From: Thermophilibacter immobilis
Lineage (GTDB): Bacteria; Actinomycetota; Coriobacteriia; Coriobacteriales; Atopobiaceae
Assembly (NCBI RefSeq): GCF_015277515.1
Contig: NZ_CP063767.1
Location: 1,736,001-1,800,000, forward strand
Reading direction: 5' to 3'
DNA length: 64,000 nucleotides
In this document: piece after piece, positions 17,269 to 27,130 of the stretch
How positions within the stretch are numbered: the first letter of the stretch is position 1
Layout: each line of letters begins with the position of its first letter
Position numbers and translations under genes: made by a program
The notes under the pieces: generated by a model
Database searches by the model: none
Told to the model about the DNA's origin: nothing
What the model saw: the letters and a program-made list of their open reading frames with translations, nothing else

Positions 17269-18399
17269 CTAGCCGAGGGCCTCCACGATCTTGTCGCCCA
17301 TTGCGGAGGTGCCCAGGACGCGGTCGGCGGCAGTGAGCTCGTCGGCGATGTCGACCGTGCGCCAGCCCTCGTCGAGCACGCGCGTCACCGCGGCCGAGAG
17401 CTCGTCGGCGGCCTCGTCCATGCCAAGGCTGTAGCGCAGCATGAGCTCGACCGAGAGGACCTGCGCGATCGGGTTGGCGATTCCCCGACCCGCGATGTCG
17501 GGGGCAGACCCGTGGCTGGGCTCGTAGAGGGCCACACCGTCGCCTAGGCTCGCCGACGCGAGCATGCCGAGCGAGCCCGTAAGCATGCTGGCCTCGTCGG
17601 ACAGGATGTCGCCGAAGGTGTTCTCGGTCACGAGCACGTCGAACTGGGCCGGGTTGGCCACGAGCTGCATGGACGCGTTGTCCACGTACATGTCCTCGAT
17701 CGTGACCTCGGGAAACTCCGCGCCCACCGCGTGGGCGACCTCACGCCACATGCGCGAGGTCTCGAGCACGTTGGCCTTGTCCACCGAGCAGACGCGCCCG
17801 CGCCGGCGGCTGGCGGCCTGGCAGGCCCAGCGCACCACGCGCTCGACCTCGTACTCGGAGTACTCCATCGTGTCGCGCGCGAACTCGCCGCGCGCTCCGT
17901 TCCCGCCGGCGCCCTCGACGCCCCACTCGCGCTCGTGTGCGCCAAAGTAGAGCCCGCCCGTGAGCTCGCGCACGATCAGGAGGTCGACCCCCTCGAGCAG
18001 CTCGGGCTTGAGAGAGGAGGCCCCCACGAGCGCGCGGAACATCCGGACCGGACGCAGGTTGAGGTAGAGGCCGAGCTCCTTTCTGATGGCGAGAAGTCCC
18101 TGCTCGGGACGAATCGCCCCGGCGTTTGTGTTGGTCCACTTGGGGCCGCCCACGGCTGCGAGCAGCACGGCGTCCGAGGCGCGGGCGGCCTCGAGCGTGG
18201 TGTCCGGCAGCGCCGAGACAGGCCCGCCCGCCTCGGTCGTGGCGTCGATGGCCGCTCCGCCGATGAGTTGGTCGGTGCAAACGAACTCGACGTCGTGCCG
18301 AGCTCCCACGGCGGCGAGCACCTTCTTGGCCTCGGCGATGATCTCGGGGCCGATGCCGTCACCCGGCAGCGTGCAGATGCGATACGTCCTTGGGGCCAT
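17269..18399 (-). CDS. leuB: 3-isopropylmalate dehydrogenase
   Basis: A 376-residue NAD+-dependent decarboxylating dehydrogenase catalysing the third step of leucine synthesis. It begins YRICTLPGDGIGPEIIAEA, has the substrate loop VRELTGGLYFG, the metal-site block DILSDEASMLTGSLGMLASASLG, and the NAD-binding EPSHGSAPDIAGRGIANP. The ATG is at 18397-18399 with GGGAG eight bases upstream. It lies three bases downstream of the leuD stop codon, so the two are translationally close. A short Gly/Asn-rich insertion (VEGAGGNGARGEF) sits after HEREWG. Confidence 0.96.
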   Translation of the reverse strand: MAPRTYRICTLPGDGIGPEIIAEAKKVLAAVGARHDVEFVCTDQLIGGAAIDATTEAGGPVSALPDTTLEAARASDAVLLAAVGGPKWTNTNAGAIRPEQGLLAIRKELGLYLNLRPVRMFRALVGASSLKPELLEGVDLLIVRELTGGLYFGAHEREWGVEGAGGNGARGEFARDTMEYSEYEVERVVRWACQAASRRRGRVCSVDKANVLETSRMWREVAHAVGAEFPEVTIEDMYVDNASMQLVANPAQFDVLVTENTFGDILSDEASMLTGSLGMLASASLGDGVALYEPSHGSAPDIAGRGIANPIAQVLSVELMLRYSLGMDEAADELSAAVTRVLDEGWRTVDIADELTAADRVLGTSAMGDKIVEALG

Positions 18400-18402
18400 G
18401 CG

Positions 18403-18909
18403 CTACGCTCCCTGCTTCTCGGCCAGCACGCGCTTCGTGCGCGCGACCAGGCCGCCGTCGTTGATGATCTCCTGGATGAACGGCGGGAACGGCGCGGCCC
18501 AGAAGGTCATGCCACTCGTCTCGTCCACGATAGTTCCCGTGTCGGCGTCCACGGAGACGACGTCGCCCTCGGAGATGGCCGCAGCCGCCTCCGGGCACTC
18601 GAGGATGGGAAGCCCCATGTTGATCGAGTTGCGATAGAAGATGCGCGCGAAGCTCTTGGCGATCACACACGACACCCCTGCCGCCTTGATGGCCACCGGC
18701 GCATGCTCACGTGACGATCCGCACCCAAAATTCTCATCGGCTACGACAATATCTCCCGGCTTGACACGCTTGACGAACGTCGGATCCAAGTCCTCCAGGC
18801 AGTGCTTCGCCAACTCCGCCGGATCCGACGTATTGAGGTAGCGCGCTGGAATAATTACATCGGTATCAACGTCGCGTCCATACCGGAACACCGTTCCCCT
18901 GAATTGCAT
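18403..18909 (-). CDS. leuD: 3-isopropylmalate dehydratase small subunit
   Basis: A 168-residue subunit that, with LeuC, isomerises 2- to 3-isopropylmalate. It shows [18 protein letters not shown], the swivel-domain signature, and the [13 protein letters not shown] active-site loop. Its short length matches the archaeal/actinobacterial LeuD type rather than the longer E. coli form. The ATG at 18907-18909 has GGAGG seven bases upstream; the frame continues upstream through hairpin element copy B, which is not part of the protein. leuB follows at once. Confidence 0.95.
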   Translation of the reverse strand: MQFRGTVFRYGRDVDTDVIIPARYLNTSDPAELAKHCLEDLDPTFVKRVKPGDIVVADENFGCGSSREHAPVAIKAAGVSCVIAKSFARIFYRNSINMGLPILECPEAAAAISEGDVVSVDADTGTIVDETSGMTFWAAPFPPFIQEIINDGGLVARTKRVLAEKQGA

Positions 18910-18934
18910 TTCCGCACCTCCGTAAACCGCACCC

Positions 18935-19010
18935 GGGGCGTGGCCCTTGTCCCCGCGCGCAGTTTTTGCGCCAGCAAACTGTTTGAGCACGGGGACAAGG
19001 GCCATGCCCC
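18935..19010 (+). repeat. Variable-stem hairpin element, copy B
   Basis: Arms of 21 bp (18935-18955 and 18990-19010, one G-U pair) enclose a 34-nt core beginning CGCGCAGTTTTTGCG and continuing CCAGCAAACTGTTTGAGCA. The core matches copies A, C and D; the arms do not match copy A. It lies between leuC and leuD, so any leuCD transcript contains the hairpin. Confidence 0.88.
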
Positions 19011-19019
19011 CGCAACGAT

Positions 19020-20276
19020 CTACAAATCAGACGGCAGGGCAATGTGGCCCATGATGGCTGACGCCGCTGCCACGGCAGGGCTCGCCAGGTAGACCTCCGA
19101 GGTCGGATCGCCCATCCTTCCGACGAAGTTTCTATTGGTCGTGGAGATGCACCTCTCGCCGGCGGCGAGGATGCCCATGTAGCCGCCGAGGCAGGGCCCA
19201 CAGGTGGGCGTGGAGACCACGCAGTGCGCGTTGACGAAGATGTCCATGAGGCCCTCGTGGACGCACTCGAGCCAGACGCCCTGAGTCGCGGGGATCACGA
19301 TGCAGCGTACGTTGTCGTTGACCGTGCGACCGCACAGGACCTCGGCCGCCGCGCGCATGTCCTCGATGCGACCGTTGGTGCACGAGCCAATGACGGCCTG
19401 ATCAACGAAGATGTGACGGCTCTCGGTGACCGGGTGGGTGTTGGAGGGCAGGTGCGGCCACGAGACCATGGGCACGATGTCGGCCGCGTCGATGCGCAGG
19501 ACCTGCTTGTAGTGGGCATCGGGGTCCGGATGGTACTCGACGATCTGGCGCTGGCTGCGTCGGCTCACGTAGTCGCGGCACTTCTCGTCGACCTCGAACA
19601 GGCCCGCCTTGCCGCCCGCCTCGATGGCCATGTTGGCGATGGTCAGACGCCCCTCGACCGAAAGGTCCTCGATCGTGGAGCCCGCGAACTCCATGGCCTG
19701 GTAAAGGGCACCGTCAACGCCGATAAGCCCGATCACGTAGAGGATGATGTCCTTGGCCGTGGCACCCGGTGGCAGCTCGCCCTCGACCTCGATGCGGATG
19801 GTCTCGGGCACCTTGAACCAGGCGCGCCCGGTGGCCATGCCCACGCCGGCGTCCGTGGAGCCCACGCCCGTGGAGAAGGCCCCGATGCCGCCGTAGGTAC
19901 AGGTGTGGGAGTCGGCGCCGATCACGAGGTCGCCCGGAACCACGATGCCGCGCTCGGGCAGCAGCGCGTGCTCGATGCCCATGCAGCCCTGCTCGAAGTA
20001 GTGGGTGATGGCCATCTCGTGGGCGAAGTCGCGCGTGACCTTGGTCTGCTCGGCGCTCTTGATGTCCTTGTTGGGCGCGTAGTGATCGGGCACCAGGCAG
20101 ATCTTGTCCTTGTCGAAGACGCTCGCGCCAATCTCGCGCACGGTCTTGATGGCGATAGGGGCCGTGATGTCGTTGGCGAGCACGAGGTCCAGGTCGCACT
20201 CAACGAGCTGGCCCGGCACGACCTCCTCGAGCCCCGCATGGGCCGCGAGTATCTTCTCCGCCATGGTCTGTGCCAT
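19020..20276 (-). CDS. leuC: 3-isopropylmalate dehydratase large subunit
   Basis: A 418-residue aconitase-family subunit with a 4Fe-4S cluster. Motifs include [28 protein letters not shown] and [10 protein letters not shown], the last two providing cluster cysteines. The length and LeuD partner indicate the short LeuC/HacA-like type. The ATG at 20274-20276 follows GGAGGGAAGAGAC. Upstream (20300-20400) is an AT-rich stretch that may hold its own promoter, since hairpin element copy C separates it from leuA. Confidence 0.96.
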   Translation of the reverse strand: MAQTMAEKILAAHAGLEEVVPGQLVECDLDLVLANDITAPIAIKTVREIGASVFDKDKICLVPDHYAPNKDIKSAEQTKVTRDFAHEMAITHYFEQGCMGIEHALLPERGIVVPGDLVIGADSHTCTYGGIGAFSTGVGSTDAGVGMATGRAWFKVPETIRIEVEGELPPGATAKDIILYVIGLIGVDGALYQAMEFAGSTIEDLSVEGRLTIANMAIEAGGKAGLFEVDEKCRDYVSRRSQRQIVEYHPDPDAHYKQVLRIDAADIVPMVSWPHLPSNTHPVTESRHIFVDQAVIGSCTNGRIEDMRAAAEVLCGRTVNDNVRCIVIPATQGVWLECVHEGLMDIFVNAHCVVSTPTCGPCLGGYMGILAAGERCISTTNRNFVGRMGDPTSEVYLASPAVAAASAIMGHIALPSDL

Positions 20277-20416
20277 GTCTCTTCCCTCCTGAAAGTCGGG
20301 GTCCCGATCGTGCTACAACACCCCTACGCTCTCATTAACGTACAACTTACAATAAGAAAAAATTACAGAGCTTACGAAAAGTACGGGAACACCCGCCGCA
20401 GAAACGCCGACGAGCA

Positions 20417-20497
20417 GGCCCGGCGCCCGTCTTGTCCGGCGAGTTTTTGCGCGCCCTCCGCGCAAACTGCTCGAGCCGGCAAGACGGGCGCCGGGCC
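20417..20497 (+). repeat. Variable-stem hairpin element, copy C
   Basis: The arms 20417-20440 and 20475-20497 pair over 23 bp with one bulged T; the 34-nt core begins GAGTTTTTGCGCG and ends GCGCAAACTGCTCGA, matching copies A, B and D. It begins five bases from the leuA stop codon, on its downstream side, between leuA and leuC. The stem is GC-rich and unrelated to those of A and D, but shares a CTTGTCC segment with copy B. Confidence 0.88.
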
Positions 20498-20501
20498 GGA
20501 C

Positions 20502-22049
<1,548 letters not shown>

Positions 22050-22186
22050 CGTTCGTGCGCCCTCAGGGCGCGTCTGGCGAGAAGGGAGGGCCGTGCGATG
22101 TCACGAGAAGAGAAGAGGCTGCGGGGCAAAGGCGCGCCGGTTACGGCCGGCGACTCGACGTCACGCGCGCAGGAGGCAGCGCCGTC
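22050..22186 (-). promoter_or_regulatory. leuA leader with alternative hairpins (attenuator region)
   Basis: Between the leader-peptide stop and leuA, the transcript can form a CGCCGG/CCGGCG hairpin (22135-22152) followed by only TTT, and a GCGCCC/GGGCGC hairpin (22057-22071) that buries the GAGGG preceding leuA. GC-rich repeats (GCGCGCG at 22186-22192, CGCGCGT near 22164) near the leader stop could pair alternatively. This fits ribosome-mediated attenuation, possibly at the level of translation initiation because the T tract is weak. Confidence 0.5.
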
Positions 22187-22312
22187 CTAGCGCGCGCTGG
22201 GTAGCGGGAGGGTAAGGTCCAGGTCAAGGGCTAGAAGCTCAGAGCCGCCGAGAAAATCGCGTGCCATTGCGCACCCGCTCACTCGAACGCCTGCAGCCTC
22301 GTGCCGTGCCAT
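22187..22312 (-). CDS. leuL: leu operon leader peptide
   Basis: A 41-codon ORF starting at the ATG 22310-22312, which has an excellent AAGGGAGG site five bases upstream. The C-terminal part, from FLGGSELLALDLD to LTLPLPSAR and stop, contains eight leucines in 20 residues. Several use CTT or CTA codons, uncommon in this GC-rich gene set. It ends 137 bases before leuA. A Leu-codon-rich short ORF immediately upstream of leuA is the hallmark of a leucine attenuation leader. An internal ATG would give a 26-residue version but lacks a ribosome binding site. Confidence 0.8.
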   Translation of the reverse strand: MARHEAAGVRVSGCAMARDFLGGSELLALDLDLTLPLPSAR

Positions 22313-22419
22313 GGTACCTCCCTTGATACGGCGCCCACATCGGGCGCTTATGAAGGCACTATCGCACAGACGCACCCTCATTCACGTAACAGTAGCGCGC
22401 CGGAAACATTCCCGGCACG

Positions 22420-22443
22420 TTTTTGAGAACCCAAACTCAAAAA
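22420..22443. terminator. Bidirectional terminator-like hairpin
   Basis: TTTTTGAG (22420-22427), loop AACCCAAA, CTCAAAAA (22436-22443): eight pairs with T tracts on both strands. It sits just downstream of the remnant gene ending at 22455 and upstream of the leu leader, insulating the two minus-strand units. Confidence 0.6.
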
Positions 22444-22454
22444 GACGGCTGTAG

Positions 22455-22833
22455 TTAAAAGTACTTTTGCAGATACTCTCTAAGTGCCTTATTCTCCACG
22501 TAGACGTGCGTTCCAAAGATTCCCCGCGTAAGAAGGACGTAGTAGATATTTATGAGGTAGCGAGTCAGCTCCTCCGGCTTGGCTGTAGCGTAGCCGTTTC
22601 TGTCAAAGTAACTGCTCTTGTTTGCCCAGAGCCTGCCCGTTTGGGTGTCGAGCTCGAGGTCATTCCCGATGATGACATAGGCATAGCTCAAATCGTAGCC
22701 TTGGGAACACCTCCAAAAGCTCGGAGACCTCCAGGCTAATCGAGATGGCAAGACCTTTCGGATTGTGAAACTGTGCCCAGTCTCGCGCGTCTCTGAATGC
22801 AAGAGCTCGTTTTGATGCCTCTTCGAATTTCAT
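22455..22833 (-). pseudogene. Deletion-fused remnant: MazG-like pyrophosphohydrolase start joined to DUF2075 helicase end
   Basis: From the ATG at 22831-22833 (GGGGGAC upstream) one frame reads MKFEEASKRALAFRDARDWAQ, then FHNPKGLAISISLEVSELLEVF. This is the N-terminus of a small MazG-like nucleotide pyrophosphohydrolase, after which it leaves the family and stops at 22660. A second frame from about 22700 to 22455 reads GYDLSYAYVIIGNDL and ends IYYVLLTRGIFGTHVYVENKALREYL, the C-terminus of DUF2075-type helicases. In other genomes such genes can be neighbours, so an internal deletion joining the two is the simplest explanation. Neither piece should be functional. Confidence 0.75.
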
Positions 22834-22875
22834 TGTCCCCCTAGCGCACAGAGGTACTCTTCGGTGGTGGTTCGT

Positions 22876-23421
22876 TTACTCGTCCTCATCGGGCGTGAAG
22901 GGCCCCGTGATGAACGGCTTTCTGGTCTCGTCCACCCCAGCGAGGCTCAGCGCATAGGCAAAGCCAAAGAACACAGGCAGCACCGGCACCGCGAACGAGA
23001 CGAACAAGAACACCACCATGAAGGCGGACAGGGAGCTCCCCGCATCGCCCGCCAGCAGGGGAACGAACGCGAGGACCGTGTTGGCCAGAACCAGGACGTC
23101 AAGCACCCTCAGCGCCACGCGCACGGCACGCCGCAGCTTGATCTTCTTGAACCAGGCAATGAGAAGACCCGCAAGGGCCCCCAGCGAGAACATGCTCACC
23201 GGACCTGCGAGGATAATCATCACCTGCACGAGCACGCCCGACTGAACGGCCACGGGGCCCGCCTCGCTGTCCAGCCCGCGATACCACACCTCAAACGCGC
23301 CGCAGATCATGACCACGAGGATCAAACCGATCAGGTTCACGAGGAACGTGATTTTCTTCACAACAATCTCCCCCGGCTGCAAGGGAAGCGTATGCTCTTC
23401 CCTATCCGATACCGTGGCCAT
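22876..23421 (-). CDS. Small integral membrane protein, function unknown
   Basis: A 181-residue protein with four or five hydrophobic helices (ITFLVNLIGLILVVMICG, VLVQVMIILAGPVSMFSLGALAGLLIAW, VLDVLVLANTVLAFVPLLAG, AFMVVFLFVSFAVPVLPVFFGFAYAL) and an acidic tail ending PDEDE. The ATG at 23419-23421 has GGAGG upstream at a spacing near ten. No family was recognised. Its arrangement resembles that of the 309-residue membrane protein at 26115-27044, another DUF-like protein. It is divergent from hemolysin III. Confidence 0.7.
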   Translation of the reverse strand: MATVSDREEHTLPLQPGEIVVKKITFLVNLIGLILVVMICGAFEVWYRGLDSEAGPVAVQSGVLVQVMIILAGPVSMFSLGALAGLLIAWFKKIKLRRAVRVALRVLDVLVLANTVLAFVPLLAGDAGSSLSAFMVVFLFVSFAVPVLPVFFGFAYALSLAGVDETRKPFITGPFTPDEDE

Positions 23422-23469
23422 TGTACCCGCACCTCCGCACCCCTTGGCCCAACGAGAGAGGCCCTGATC

Positions 23470-24150
23470 GTGATCAGTGAAACTGCAGTTCAAAAGCAGA
23501 AAAAGCAAAAGCCCGCCCCCCGTCCCTACACCCTCGGCGAAGAGATCGCCCACTCCGTCTCGCATGGCGTCGGCGTCCTTCTCTCCATCACGGCGCTCGT
23601 GCTGCTCGTTGCGACCGCCCTGTCACACGGCGGCGGAATACGCCTCGTCGCCGCCGTGATCATGGGTGTCTCTCTCATCCTGGAGTACCTGTTCTCGACG
23701 CTTTACCATGCCCTCGCCCCCCAATCTGCCAAGAAGATCTTCCGCGTGCTCGACCACTGTGGCATCTACCTGCTCATCGCTGGCAGCTACGCGCCCTTCT
23801 CGCTTATCACCCTCGCAGATCGGGGAGGCTTCTGGCTCACGGTGGCCATCTGGGCCATCGCGGCCGTGGGCGTCACCGCCGAGGTCCTCCTGCGCGAGCG
23901 CCAGCCCGCGTGGTTCACGGCTCTCGTTTACGTGCTCATGGGCTGGCTCGTCGTCTTCCACATCAACGACCTCCTGCTGCTCCTGCCCACGCCCGCCTTC
24001 TGGCTCCTTGTGTCCGGCGGCATCAGCTACACCGTCGGCGCGCTCTTCTACATTCCCAAGCAGATTCCCTACCTTCACTTCGTCTTCCACCTGTTCACGC
24101 TTGCCGGCAGCGTCTGCATCACGCTGTCCGCGCTGCTCTACGTCATCTGA
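23470..24150 (+). CDS. Hemolysin III family (PAQR/TrhA) membrane protein
   Basis: A 226-residue seven-helix protein of the progestin/adipoQ receptor superfamily. Diagnostic are TLGEEIAHSVSHGVG, STLYHAL, RVLDHCGIYLLIAGSYAPF and YLHFVFHLFTLAGS, which carry the conserved Ser/His/Asp metal-site residues. Family members are membrane hydrolase-like proteins affecting lipid homeostasis; the hemolysin name is historical. The GTG start at 23470 is chosen from the family N-terminus and GAGAGG eight bases upstream; the frame is open far further upstream only because it shadows the opposite gene. Confidence 0.9.
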   Translation: MISETAVQKQKKQKPAPRPYTLGEEIAHSVSHGVGVLLSITALVLLVATALSHGGGIRLVAAVIMGVSLILEYLFSTLYHALAPQSAKKIFRVLDHCGIYLLIAGSYAPFSLITLADRGGFWLTVAIWAIAAVGVTAEVLLRERQPAWFTALVYVLMGWLVVFHINDLLLLLPTPAFWLLVSGGISYTVGALFYIPKQIPYLHFVFHLFTLAGSVCITLSALLYVI

Positions 24151-24167
24151 GTTCGAATTTGCCCCAG

Positions 24168-24507
24168 CGGGGCAGTTGCCGCACTTCTCGGTTAGCAAAC
24201 GCGTCAAGCGCCCCGTTGTGCCAGGCGAAAAGATACCGTACGGGGCAGTTGCGACATTCTTCTACTGACAAACGCGTCAAGTGCCCCGTCGCCCTAGATG
24301 GGAATTGCCCCTGCGGGGCACATGCGGCTGTTTTCAGTCGACAACCGCGTCATGTGCCCCGTTGCGCATCTGGAGACGTCGCTCTGCGGGGCACCTGCGG
24401 CACTTCTCGGTTAGCAAACGCGTCAAGCGCCCCGTCCGAGAAGCACGGCGCGTGTCGCGCGGGGCACTTGCGGCACTTCTCGGCTAATGAACACGACCAG
24501 CGCCCCA
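24168..24507. repeat. Five-copy 73-bp tandem hairpin array with 24-bp variable spacers
   Basis: Units start at 24168, 24241, 24314, 24387 and 24460, exactly 73 bp apart. Each has a conserved half of about 49 bp (CGGGGCACTTGCGGCACTTC, then TCGGTTAGCAAACGCGTCAAGCGCCCCGT) and a 24-bp stretch that differs in every unit. The ends of the conserved half form an 11-bp stem in unit 3 (CGGGGCACATG / CATGTGCCCCG) and near-perfect stems in the others, with paired changes. Because 73 is not a multiple of three, the array is not coding. It lies between hemolysin III and the M20 peptidase gene. Confidence 0.9.
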
Positions 24508-24600
24508 CAACGACGCCCAGGTGAAGGCTACAAGATATGCCGTGCCTCGACGCGCTAAGATGGACGTCAAAACAACGATCGCACGATTCAAGGAGGCACC

Positions 24601-26025
24601 ATGATAGACGAGAAGTTCAAGGCAGACGTCGACGCCTACGTCGACGAGGTGTGGGAGGACGTCATCGAAGACATCCGCTCGCTTGTGAAGATCGAGTCGG
24701 TCGAGGACCTCGAGCACGCCGAGCCCGACAAGCCCTGGGGGCCCAAGGCCAACGAGGCCCTGCTCGGGGGCATCAAGATCGCCGATCGCCTAGGACTTGA
24801 GACCACCAACGTCGACGGCTACCTCGGCTTCGGGGACGTGCCCGGAGCCTCTGGGCCTCAGACCTACGTCGCCACGATCGCCCACACCGACATCGTCCCC
24901 CTTGGCCTAGGCTGGAACTACCCCGCCCTCGACGTCACCCGCAAGGACGGCTACCTCATCGGCCGCGGCGTCCTGGATGACAAGGGTCCCTTCGTGCTCT
25001 CGCTCTACGTGGGCCACTTCTTTGCCCGCCGCGCCGCCGCCGGCCACGAGCTGCCGTACACGCTGCGCTGCATCATCGGCAACAACGAGGAGACCGGCAT
25101 GGGGGACGTCCCCCACTACCTGGAGCGCTATCCCGAGCCCGCCTTCTGCTTCTCCCCCGATGCGGACTTCCCGCTCATCTGCGGCGAGAAGGGCGTCTAC
25201 CACGGCGAGTTCTCCTCGGCTGCCGTGGCCGGCGAGAAGATCGTGGAGCTCAACGGGGGCACCGTGCCCAACGCCATCCCCGGTCAGGCCACGGCACTCG
25301 TGCGCGCCACGCTCGACGAGCTGGGAGCCGCCGACAGCATCGCCCTCGAAGACGCGGGCTCGGGACTCGTGCGCGTGGTCGCCACGGGCAAGGGGGGCCA
25401 CGCCTCGCTTCCGGCGGGCACTGTCAACGCCATCGGGATTCTCGCCCGCTACCTGCTCGACCAGGGCGTCTACAGCGAGGCCGAGCACCCCTTCCTCGAG
25501 CTTCAGCGCACCCTCACCACCGACACCGACGGCACCACCATGCACATCGACTCTGTCGACGACAAGTTCGGCCCGCTCACCTGCATCGCGGGCACCGTGC
25601 GCACGAGGGAGGGACGCTTCTACCAGACCGTGGACTCACGCTACCCCACCTCCACGACGGGAGAGGCCATCACGGCCACGCTGAGCCAGCTCGCAGGTGC
25701 CCACGATTGCACCTATCGCTGCATCTCGGACACCGTGCCGTTCTACATCAGCCCCGACTCCCCCGAGATCAAGGCGCTTCTCGCGACCTACACCGAGTAC
25801 ACCGGGCGTGACGCCCAGGCGTTCGTAATCGGCGGCGGCACCTACGCGCGCCACTTCAAGCGCGCCTGCGCCTTTGGCGCGCACGAGCCCACCGAGCCCG
25901 AGCCCTCCTGGATCGGCATGGAGCACGGCCCCGACGAGGGCATCTCCGAGGAGTCCCTGCGCCGCGCGCTCAAGATCTACATCGTGTCCATCGCGCGCCT
26001 CATGGAGCTCGACCTCACGGCCTAG
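24601..26025 (+). CDS. M20-family dipeptidase (Sapep/PepV-like)
   Basis: A 474-residue metallopeptidase. Metal ligands lie in VATIAHTDIVPLG, GRGVLDDKGP and IGNNEETGMGD, with a further His in YARHFKRACAFGA near the C-terminus; the lid domain occupies the middle third. These are the signatures of the PepV/Sapep group, cytoplasmic zinc dipeptidases that process di- and some tripeptides. The ATG follows AAGGAGGCACC. The C-terminal block SWIGMEHGPDEGISEESLRRAL is strongly conserved. Transcribed alone; the hairpin at 26052-26083 closes the unit. Confidence 0.92.
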   Translation: MIDEKFKADVDAYVDEVWEDVIEDIRSLVKIESVEDLEHAEPDKPWGPKANEALLGGIKIADRLGLETTNVDGYLGFGDVPGASGPQTYVATIAHTDIVPLGLGWNYPALDVTRKDGYLIGRGVLDDKGPFVLSLYVGHFFARRAAAGHELPYTLRCIIGNNEETGMGDVPHYLERYPEPAFCFSPDADFPLICGEKGVYHGEFSSAAVAGEKIVELNGGTVPNAIPGQATALVRATLDELGAADSIALEDAGSGLVRVVATGKGGHASLPAGTVNAIGILARYLLDQGVYSEAEHPFLELQRTLTTDTDGTTMHIDSVDDKFGPLTCIAGTVRTREGRFYQTVDSRYPTSTTGEAITATLSQLAGAHDCTYRCISDTVPFYISPDSPEIKALLATYTEYTGRDAQAFVIGGGTYARHFKRACAFGAHEPTEPEPSWIGMEHGPDEGISEESLRRALKIYIVSIARLMELDLTA

Positions 26026-26051
26026 GCCCTGAAGTCGGCTACAGAGGCCAT

Positions 26052-26088
26052 GCGGGGCCACACCCTTTTAGGTGCGGTCCCGCTTTTT
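26052..26088 (+). terminator. Intrinsic terminator after the M20 peptidase
   Basis: Thirteen-position stem (GCGGGGCCACACC / GGTGCGGTCCCGC, one G-U and one A-C pair), loop CTTTTA, then TTTTT at 26084-26088. It lies 27 bases after the stop codon, between convergent genes. Confidence 0.8.
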
Positions 26089-26114
26089 GTCACCCATATC
26101 TTTTTTTCGCTCAT

Positions 26115-27044
26115 CTATTGTGGAACAACCGTCGCCGAGTTCTCGACGAGCTCCGGCAGGGGCGGCTGCCTCAGAATGCGCACCGACATCCATGTGCACG
26201 CCCCCATGAACAGCAGGTCCAAGATGAGGTCGAACGCGAGACCGCTGATGCCCCCGTGCTCCACGATCGAACCGGCCACCTGGACCACATCAATGACGAG
26301 GGCAAGAACCGCCAGGACGAGGAAGGGACGAATCTTCTCGGGCCGGTTGGACCCCCAAATGCCCAGCCCTCCCGCGACCAGGTCCACGGCGGCCGAGACG
26401 GCCGTGGCGGCGAGCTGCGGGAGCAGGGACTGGTCGAGCGTCATCGAAATGCCCGAGAGGGTTATGCGCCCGCCCTCCCCGGAGGAGATCAGCGCGACTG
26501 CCACGACCGCCACGACCACGCCCGTGAGCGCGCCCTTCAAGACGATGACTTCGCTGAGCAGGTGCAGGGTCCGCTGGTGGCGCGAGCGCAGGAAGGTCTC
26601 GCCGCGCACGCCCGCGTCGTGCTCCTCCTTGACCTTGTCGGCCAGGGTGGAGCAGATGAGCACATAGACGATGGTCGTGGCCAGGACCAGGGGGTTAAAG
26701 AGGATGAAGGTGCCCAGACCCCATCCCCACACGATGGCGACGAGCACCGCGAGGCCCACGAGGTAGCACAAGAAGCGGTAACGGCCCACGTTCGAGGAGT
26801 CGTTGGACGCGGCCAGCCCGAGCACGGCCGTAAGGATGAGCAGGCCGGCAGCCACCAGGATGATGACGCCAAAGGTGATCGAGGTCCACAGGTCCCCGCT
26901 CGCGAGGCCGAACGCGTTTCCAGCCACGATCGCCACGATTCCGCCGGCCAGCGTCAGGCCGCCGAGGATGAGCATGATGATGGAGACGATGCGCAGCACC
27001 GCCTGCGTGGGCGTGCGCCGAATCGATGGCTTGACGTCACTCAT
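26115..27044 (-). CDS. Polytopic membrane protein, function unknown
   Basis: A 309-residue protein with about eight hydrophobic segments in two groups separated by a charged stretch (DKVKEEHDAGVRGETFLRSR near the middle). The N-terminal half (AVLRIVSIIMLILGGLTLAGG) and C-terminal half each hold about four helices. No catalytic motif or family was recognised. The ATG at 27042-27044 has GGAGG ten bases upstream, preferred over the longer frame from 27092. It is separate from the NAD operon that ends at 27131. Confidence 0.7.
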   Translation of the reverse strand: MSDVKPSIRRTPTQAVLRIVSIIMLILGGLTLAGGIVAIVAGNAFGLASGDLWTSITFGVIILVAAGLLILTAVLGLAASNDSSNVGRYRFLCYLVGLAVLVAIVWGWGLGTFILFNPLVLATTIVYVLICSTLADKVKEEHDAGVRGETFLRSRHQRTLHLLSEVIVLKGALTGVVVAVVAVALISSGEGGRITLSGISMTLDQSLLPQLAATAVSAAVDLVAGGLGIWGSNRPEKIRPFLVLAVLALVIDVVQVAGSIVEHGGISGLAFDLILDLLFMGACTWMSVRILRQPPLPELVENSATVVPQ

Positions 27045-27130
27045 GGAGCGGGCACCTCCTGCCAAGATAAGCTGAAAGTCCAAGTATACCAATTCGAACC
27101 GGGACGGTCCGTTTCCTGTCCGGCGGGGTC

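Noticed and set aside
22050-22450. T-box riboswitch upstream of leuA
   Set aside because: No T-box sequence (TGGNACCGCG-type) or specifier stem was found; the Leu-rich leader peptide explains the region better.
22864-23469. 200-residue N-terminal extension of hemolysin III
   Set aside because: The extension is antisense to the small membrane protein gene; family members begin at the GTG 23470 region, which has its own RBS.
24168-24507. CRISPR array
   Set aside because: Layout is repeat-spacer-like, but the repeats are 49 bp and diverge from one another, the spacers are only 24 bp, and no cas gene is near. It is reported as a tandem hairpin array instead.
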